Assembly (NCBI GenBank): GCA_963971285.1
Contig: OZ020250.1
Span: 11,144,499-11,208,498 of the forward strand
DNA: 64,000 bases
Direction: 5' to 3'
Source: Astropecten irregularis
Lineage: Eukaryota; Echinodermata; Asteroidea; Paxillosida; Astropectinidae
Numbering within the stretch: the stretch's first letter is position 1; each line of letters starts with the position of its first letter. The notes beneath the pieces were generated by a model. That model was given only the letters and a program-made list of their open reading frames with translations, searched no databases and had not been told where the DNA came from. Positions 58,046 through 64,000 of this stretch are shown here, piece by piece. The position numbers were made by a program, and so were the translations under genes.

Positions 58046-59252
58046 CTAGACATTTAAGTGTTCGTGGATGAACACGGAGCTGTTCCACATTATTTGATCA
58101 GCTTTATAAGCTCCGATGACGTCATGATGACGTCACGGTCATTTACAAAGCAGCGTGCATCTAAAGTTTCTAACAAAGCTTTTGTGAATAGAATCATTAC
58201 CATAGCTTTTGTCATTCTCAAGATATGCTGCAAACATAAATTGTGCCTTTTGATGACGTCATAATGACGTCAGAGTTAATTTCACAACAGCATCCAAATC
58301 TGCATGGTCTAACAAAGCTTTTACAAAAAGAAACAATACCGTAGCACTTACCGTTCTCGAGATATACTGCTATAAACCAAAAATTTCCTTTTTTGATGAC
58401 GTCATGATGACGTCATTGTAAATTTCGGGGCAGCATGCACAACTACATGATGTAACAAAGCTTTTACAAAAAGAATCATTACCGTAGCACTTACCGTTCT
58501 TGAGATATGCTGCTAATAATAAAATCAGCATTTTTTGATGACGTCATGATGACGTCATGGCCATTTCCATAATATCAAACTAACCATGAACTGACTAAAT
58601 AATCAAAAGAAATAAGCATGTAAACTTGGGTCAGGAAAGTGAGCCTCATAACACATCCTCTAGACGATGAACTTAACAGACGTACTTTCAACATCGTACT
58701 ACATGTGCTTTCATGTGCTTGAATACTAACACACCTTGTTACCGTGGCAACAGTGCATGGTCATGCACTGCTGGCCTACCTCTTACATAACAGCACATTC
58801 CTCAGACTCTGATCATTTGAGATAAACAATCCCAGCTGCAAATGGGGTTAACTGTATACAGTAATACAGTACATGTACGTGTACACACTACACACACATA
58901 ATAGGCCTATGCTCTGACATAGGGCTTAAAAACAGCCAATTTTATGATGTCATGATGACGTCACGGCTATTTTCGTGGCAGCATGCACAACTACAGGATG
59001 TAACAAAGCTTTTGGAAAAAGAATTATTTTCATAGCATTTTGGGTTCTCGAGATACGCTGCTAACAAAATTGACTAATTAAATATGAAAATGAGCTGTCA
59101 CGTGCCTAATTAATGAAGAATTTTTACAACTCAGTGCCAGTATGATCCTTAGCTTATAAGCTTTCATATGATACCTCATCTAAGCTGATCAGAAGAAGCT
59201 AAGAAGAGATAAGCTGTTAACAAGCTTAGAGGGTGATAAAGAATAATAATAA
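58046..59252 (-). mobile_element. Helentron-like copy, interrupted (end 13)
   Basis: It starts two bases after the previous hairpin end. It contains the same spacer (CATTTCCATAATATCAAAC and following) as 37010-37300, and its terminal block ends GAGGGTGATAAAGAATAATA, as at 37560. Confidence 0.7.
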
Positions 59253-60676
59253 CTAGACATTTCAGTGTTCGTGAACGAACACGGAGCTGTTCCGACTTAT
59301 TTGATCAGTTTTATAAGCTCTGATGACGTCATGATGACGTCACGCTCAATTAAAAAAAAACATGCTATCTAGAGGATTTAACAAAGCTTTTGCAAAAAGA
59401 ATTATCTCCATAGCATTTTGTTGTTCACGAGATATGCTAGAGACAAAAATCAGCCTTTTGATGACGTCATGATGACGTCATGTTCATTTTCATAGCAGCA
59501 TGTACAACTACAAGATTTAACCTATTTTTTACAAAAAGAATCACTGTCATAGCATTTTTCGTTCTCGAGATATGCTGTAAACAAAATTTACTGATTAAAT
59601 GCTATTCAAATGAGTTGTCACGTGCTTAATTAATTAAGAATTTAACCCTTTACTTCTAGGTCATAACAAAGTCATCACTAAAACATGCTTGGGGTAGCAC
59701 AGACGTCACACCTACTAAGTTTCATGACGATCAGACATTCTTTACGATATGAAATACAATTTTAGCTTTTTATGACATCATTATGACATCACACTTATTT
59801 TCACAGTCGCATGCACATCTTCACGATCTAACAAAGCTTTTGCAAAAAGAATCATTACCATAGCACTTGTTGTTCTCGAGATATGATGCAAACAAATTTC
59901 AGCCTTTTCATGACGTCACGGTCAATTTCATGGAACAGAGACCGATCCTCAACAGATTCGGCCGGATGCAGCTCTGTCACTTGTCACAATTTAAGTTAAA
60001 ATGCTATAGGTGGCGCTATTGATCTTCTTCTATCGACCCCGATCTACGTGTATTTTCATATCTCAAGCCATGGTCACGAGACGTTACACAAAGCGGGAGT
60101 TTATTCTTTCTTTTTGAGGAATAAGGCCTAAAAGGTGTATTTTAACAATCAGTTGTTAATGTTTCACGTAGCAATTCCATCAGTAACTCCAATCTCAATG
60201 TACCATTCTCCGACAAATGATTTTAAGTAAATTTTAGAATTAACCGTAGAAAAAAATCAACAAATTACTTATCTTTAAATAGGAAACACACATTTCGAGT
60301 TCGATGATGTCATGATGACTTCATAATGACGTCACGGTCATTTTCGTGGCAGCATGCACAACTGCATGATATAACCAAGCTTTTGCAAAAAGAATCATGT
60401 CCGTAGCATTTGTCGTTCTCGAGATATGCTGCGAACAAAATTTACTAATTAAATATTCAAATGACTGCAACTTGGCTAATTAATTAAGAATTTGTACAAC
60501 TCTGTGTCAGAATGATCCTTAGCTTATAAGCTTTCAGAAGATACCTCATCTAAGCTGATCGGAAGAAGCTTAGAAGAGATAAACAGTAAACAAAATCTGG
60601 ACGATAAAGAATAATAATAGTGAAAAATTCGAACGAAAACAATACCTGTTCCGACATCGGCAATGTCGGAACAGCT
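59253..60676 (-). mobile_element. Helentron-like copy with block variant (end 14)
   Basis: The CTAG end is again the CATTTCAGTG variant. The body includes a diverged GGTGGCGCTATTG block (about 60005-60260) without the 19-bp minisatellite. Hairpin end at 60646-60676. Confidence 0.72.
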
Positions 60677-60901
60677 AATAATAATAATAAAAATCTAAGC
60701 AAAAACTAAACCTGTTCCGACATTCGAAATGTCGGAACAGCTAAAAATCTAAGCAAAAACTAAACCTGTTCCGACATCGGAAATGTCGGAACAGCTAAAA
60801 ATTCGAACAAAAACAATACCTGTTCCGACATCGGCAATGTCGGAACAGCTAACCAGAACGAAAACTAAACCTGTTCCGACATCAGAAATGTCGGAACAGC
60901 T
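60646..60901 (-). repeat. Five consecutive hairpin ends
   Basis: CTGTTCCGAC...GTCGGAACAGCT occurs at 60646-60676, 60712-60742, 60766-60796, 60820-60850 and 60871-60901. The lead-in words fall into three classes (TTCGAAC..AACAATAC, ATCTAAGC..AACTAAAC, ACCAGAACG..AACTAAAC). Loop bases also vary. This is where the Helentron-like block ends. Confidence 0.9.
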
Positions 60902-61190
60902 AATAAAGCTTTACTTGGAGATGGCTGTTGCCGATGCAAGGCCCCAGTAGAATGCAACGTCGGACATTCACCGAAGTGTGCCACCTGTCATGGTATGGAC
61001 TATGTCTGTCATCTGTCAATGAAGGTGGCCTTCTTGGCCAGACGACATTACAAACTTCATTCCCTTATGGTAGAGGCGTGCCTGCCAACGGGATCCAGGA
61101 GGTGTCTGCCTTATCCCAAGGGTGGGTTTTTTGACCAAGGATATTTGACCTCAGGATATCTTTGTCCTGGTTATCAACTCCCTCTCGGCC
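60902..61190 (+). other. Possible DIRS gag-like remnant
   Basis: The plus strand reads GDGCCRCKAPVEC and HSPKCATCHGM, a cysteine-rich stretch somewhat like the N-terminal part of DIRS gag. The match is weak and comes from general pattern only; a host exon cannot be excluded. Confidence 0.25.
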
Positions 61191-61688
61191 ATGCCGGACT
61201 ACAAATTGCTGTGGCTAGTCAGGGCTCTTAAGTGGCATACCGACTTGAACCAGGTCACTCAGAGCCGCCTGTTCCCGGCTGTTTATCTCATCAATCCCGC
61301 TGTACGGACTGGCTTCTCGCGACATGTTTGCTCACTGGCTAGTCTCGGCTATAAACTCATCTGCACTTGTACAGTTGGCATGAGCCGCTGGTTCAGCCCA
61401 GATGCACGAGGTCGGAGTGGCTTCCACTTATGGTGGACCGTGTCCATGGACCATAGGTGCGCCTTGTTTAGGGGTGCCTCTATAGGTTGTATAATCCAGG
61501 CAGCATGCTGGAAGACCCCAAACACCTTCGGGGAGTGCCTGCAGGACGTTTTTTTCCGGACAGAGGGCAGAATCGGGAGAGCAGTTCTGGAGATGGCTTC
61601 CCGAGCCGCATCCCGAGACCCGCTTTTCTGGGGACCTCGCAGAAATATATATTTCACCTTCATATATCTCATAGCCAACCTCCATTGA
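61191..61688 (+). pseudogene. DIRS-like tyrosine recombinase remnant
   Basis: The 165-residue plus frame reads VRALKWHTDLNQVTQSRLF near its start, like the 'C.VRAL..Y...T...R....LF' segment of DIRS recombinases. It then has DHRCALFRGASIGCIIQAAC and WKTPNTFGECLQDVF, matching the 'HD.R.....GAS...I..A..W....TF...Y..D' catalytic region. The nucleophile tyrosine expected after TF is not where I would place it (GECLQDV), so it is probably inactive. Such enzymes integrate circular cDNA without target duplication. No reverse transcriptase lies beside it, so it is an isolated fragment. Confidence 0.6.
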
Positions 61689-62589
61689 GGACCGGTGCTC
61701 CTGCATAGATAGGTTGAATGCAGTAGACATTTATACCCCACCTTATGTGGGCTGAATCTACTAGTTCATACCTACGTACCCCAGATGGTTGCCACCCACC
61801 TAATTCCTTTCCAACCCTTGGGACCAACCGTCGCCAGGAGATAGAGGGCAAAGTCTTCTGCACAGATCAAGTGACACCCATAAAGGTTGGAGACTGCGGG
61901 GGGGGGGGGGGGGGGGGGGCACGGGTTGGACTTATCCCCGCTGATGATAAATGCGAGGCTCCAGGTAAGGTAGAGAGCTGACACTGCAGCCAATGAACCC
62001 CGAATGCGGCCCCCTCTGGGCAGCACGTGGTATCGCCCTTTTCTTGAGGAGGAAGACTATATTACTGCCTCGAGAGAGTGGCGCTTTGCATGCTATATGT
62101 TGGTCGGCACTGGTGTTTGCCGAACGAGCATGCCCGAAGTGGGTGGTCGTAAACTCGAACACGTAGCCCTGGGCGATCGGGTCTAGCACCCACCGGTCAG
62201 ACATAACTTGGACCCAGGATCCAGCAAACACCTGATCCCAGGGCGGGGAGTAAGTAACGTCTGGGCCCGGGGAACCGGATGGGCAAAAAACACAGCCTGG
62301 CCTCGACTGTTGTTACCCCGTGGCATGCTGGGGCTGCCAGGGGTAGGCACACGATGAGGTGGTTGTTGGGCTTTAAAAAATTACCATGACTAGAACCAAG
62401 CGGGCTACATCTGGGATTAATGAATGATGACTTGCCTCTGCCCTGTTGCTGACTTGGGTGTCGGGGTTTGAGGTCTCATGAGGTTTACCTCCTCGGTAGT
62501 CCTCAAAGGCTGCTTCAGACAGCATACAATGTAAACATTTTGCAGTTTTCACCAATGTACGTCATGGGTGAAGACCGCATATCAGTGTT
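61689..62589. other. Unassigned, includes G-run
   Basis: Short frames overlap on both strands with no motif recognised. It may be the tail of the DIRS-like remnant. Confidence 0.35.
61898..61919 (+). repeat. 22-base G homopolymer
   Basis: An unbroken run of 22 guanines follows AGACTGC. It could form a G-quadruplex, and its length in the assembly may be unreliable. Confidence 0.95.
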
Positions 62590-62593
62590 GTAG

Positions 62594-62766
62594 TGGAGTC
62601 CTCAGATCCGAGTACAGAGTACTCCGAGTACTTCAGGGTCCGAGTACTGGGCCGAGTCCGAGTACATTGCTGCCTAGTCCAAGTCCTAAGTATCGAGTCC
62701 GAGTACATTCGAGGTCGAGTACAGGGCCGAGTCCGAGTACCAAAGTTCGAGTTCCGGGCCGAGTAC
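62594..62766 (+). repeat. CCGAGTAC minisatellite, first patch
   Basis: Irregular repeats of CGAGTAC / GGGCCGAGTCCGAGTAC. Related units recur in the same direction at the right edge of the window. Confidence 0.75.
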
Positions 62767-63007
62767 ATGCAAAGAACCAATGCACAGTCCCAACAAATGC
62801 AATTCATGGCAGTAGTGTTTAATAAATCTCTTCATTACACAACAAAGTCAGCAGGTAAATTTTAAGGAAACAAAAACAACTGCCCTTGATTCTCTCTGGA
62901 CTTAACAAAATAGTCAAAATACAATGTATTGTGCTTTTTATCAAAGTTACAGGGTATAAAGATGGTGACGGCAGAAATATAATGTTAAAACCTTTTCTGC
63001 CTAAAAT

Positions 63008-63393
63008 AAGGTGACCATATTTTGTTGAGATGATCTGGGGACAGTGATCCGTGTCCTGGGGGAGGGGTATAATTTTGGAAAAAAAATTTGAATCCAGATG
63101 GTGCCTACATGCAAATTGGTGGCATCTATGGACATCTAGATCTTGTCCAGTTGACATGAGTGAGTTACATACTTACATGTCTCAGTCTTCGCATAAGGAC
63201 CTAACGGTACTTCTCAGAAGAATGGATCTTCTTGAGCACAGCAATGGTGTTCTTCTTTCCCTTTTTTAGGACAATTAGAATTTTCTGGGGAATTTCGTTG
63301 AATCGGGGACATTTTCGGGGACAATTTTTCATCGGGGACAGCACTTTCAAATCAGGGACTGTCCTCGGAAATCGGGGACGTCTGGTCACCTTA
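63008..63393. mobile_element. 386-bp MITE with 9-bp flanking duplication
   Basis: The ends are AAGGTGACCA at 63008 and TGGTCACCTTA up to 63393. GCCTAAAAT occurs directly on both sides (62999-63007 and 63394-63402), giving an 8-9 bp target duplication as in hAT-type elements. Near each end the words GGGGACA and TCGGGGAC recur in inverted sense. There is no gene inside. Confidence 0.72.
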
Positions 63394-63402
63394 GCCTAAA
63401 AT

Positions 63403-63866
63403 GTTGTTTTTAAAAAGATAAGAACAAAATAATAAATCACAAGCCAAAAACACTTTGGATCTCAGGATGAGATCAAACTCCTAAGTTTTCTAAAAAACAC
63501 AAAATTGGGCACTGTAAGAGACTGGATATTTGCTGTATCTTCCTTGATAGTTTTGCCCATAAATCTGTACTTCTTTGACAGAAACGAAGTGTATGGAGTT
63601 AACACAATTATGTACCGATTGAGAATGTACCATGAACTGTACATGTACATATAGCGCACCATTTTGACCCTACCATAATATTGGGCATTGGGCCCAACAT
63701 CCCAATTCGGGCCGCGCTAACCACTAACTCCACTACATGTATCTCCGCGCTCGATCCTACACATTATATAATTATGGATATCGTGCTACCAGATACCGTG
63801 CTTACGATATGCTCGAGCAATGTCATCGACGAAAAGGTGAATTTATTCAAACATTTTTATAGGAAA
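63403..63866. other. No feature recognised
   Basis: AT-rich unassigned sequence with short frames only. Confidence 0.4.
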
Positions 63867-64000
63867 TTGTCGAGTACTGGGATCGAGTACCGAGTACTTA
63901 ACGTCGAGTACGTCCAAAATTCAAGTACATCGGGTCGAGTACGGGCCAAGTACATTTTGTTTTTGAGTACTTATAATCGAGTACGGGCCAAGTACTTTAG
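63867..64000 (+). repeat. CGAGTAC minisatellite, second patch (runs off the window)
   Basis: TCGAGTACTGGGATCGAGTA and GTCGAGTACGGGCCAAGTAC-like units continue to the last base shown. Same orientation as the patch at 62594. Confidence 0.75.

Larger units (their letters stand above)
24990..60340 (-). repeat. About 140-bp core repeat family with paired TGACGTCA
   Basis: Within nearly every copy the body is a run of units of about 135-142 bp. Each has paired palindromes (TGACGTCA-TGA-TGACGTCA), GGCAGCATGCACAACTACA, AACAAAGCTTTTACAAAAAG and CGTTCTCGAGATATGCTGC. Example spacing: 58395 to 58537 is 142 bp. TGACGTCA is the full cyclic-AMP response element recognised by CREB/ATF bZIP proteins. Frames reading YLENGKCYGNDSFCKSF on the minus strand are by-products of the repeat. 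Confidence 0.85.

Noticed and set aside
60646..60901. Hairpins resembling bacterial rho-independent terminators
   Set aside because: No T-run follows, and the hairpins are the conserved ends of a mobile repeat in a eukaryotic genome.
63690..63745. A-box-like words (GTTAGTGGTTAGCGCG on the minus strand) suggesting a tRNA-derived SINE
   Set aside because: No B box at the expected distance, no tail and no second copy in the window.

Overview
This looks like a transposon-dominated stretch of a metazoan nuclear genome. It carries L2/CR1-like, DIRS-like, BEL/Pao, P-like and Helentron-like elements, abundant foldback elements and minisatellites, and no recognisable intact host gene, rRNA or tRNA. 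That mixture, with frequent TACATGTA-type words, fits a marine invertebrate (echinoderm, amphioxus, hemichordate or similar), but the species cannot be named from the sequence. Almost all open frames are mobile-element genes or by-products of tandem repeats whose period suits long frames (7 bp, 19 bp, about 140 bp).

Layout. 1-6340 is a 7-bp satellite (TTTGAGC) with a higher-order repeat of about 3 kb. 6341-12450 is a graveyard of reverse-transcriptase fragments, a foldback element whose ends are CACTTCGCCCA minisatellites, and a DIRS-like remnant containing an 88-bp-arm palindrome. 12030-13020 is a tandem repeat of about 140 bp split by a 446-bp MITE. 13215-16523 is a LINE with an intact 1069-residue endonuclease/reverse-transcriptase frame. 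16624-21540 is mostly unassigned, with LINE fragments and a 28-bp palindromic insertion flanked by 8-bp duplications; a 33-bp relative lies at 22250. 21580-24317 is a candidate P-like DNA transposon.

24912-60901 is one large block of nonautonomous elements, read here as Helentron (Helitron2)-type on the minus strand. One end carries a short hairpin plus CTAG. The other carries a GTTCCGAC/GTCGGAAC hairpin. A 12-bp asymmetric inverted repeat links the two ends, and the core is a roughly 140-bp repeat packed with palindromic CRE sites (TGACGTCA). I locate 14 'CTAG' ends and 14 hairpin ends. They are arranged partly as direct head-to-tail tandems and partly as insertions into the TAA microsatellite of earlier copies, ending in five consecutive hairpin ends at 60646-60901. 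A complete but coding-defective BEL/Pao retrotransposon (28762-36955, 5-bp target duplication) sits inside this block, next to a 1669-bp displaced duplicate of the P-like region. 60902-64000 holds a DIRS-like tyrosine recombinase remnant, a 22-G run, CGAGTAC minisatellites and a 386-bp MITE with a 9-bp flanking duplication.

How the parts relate. The autonomous-type coding units (LINE, BEL, DIRS, P-like) appear unrelated to the dominant Helentron-like repeats, and no Rep/helicase gene is present here, so those repeats must have been mobilised from elsewhere. The observations most worth following are the 28- and 33-bp palindromic elements with 8-bp target duplications, the nested and tandem architecture of the CRE-bearing block, and the displaced duplication inside the BEL LTR.
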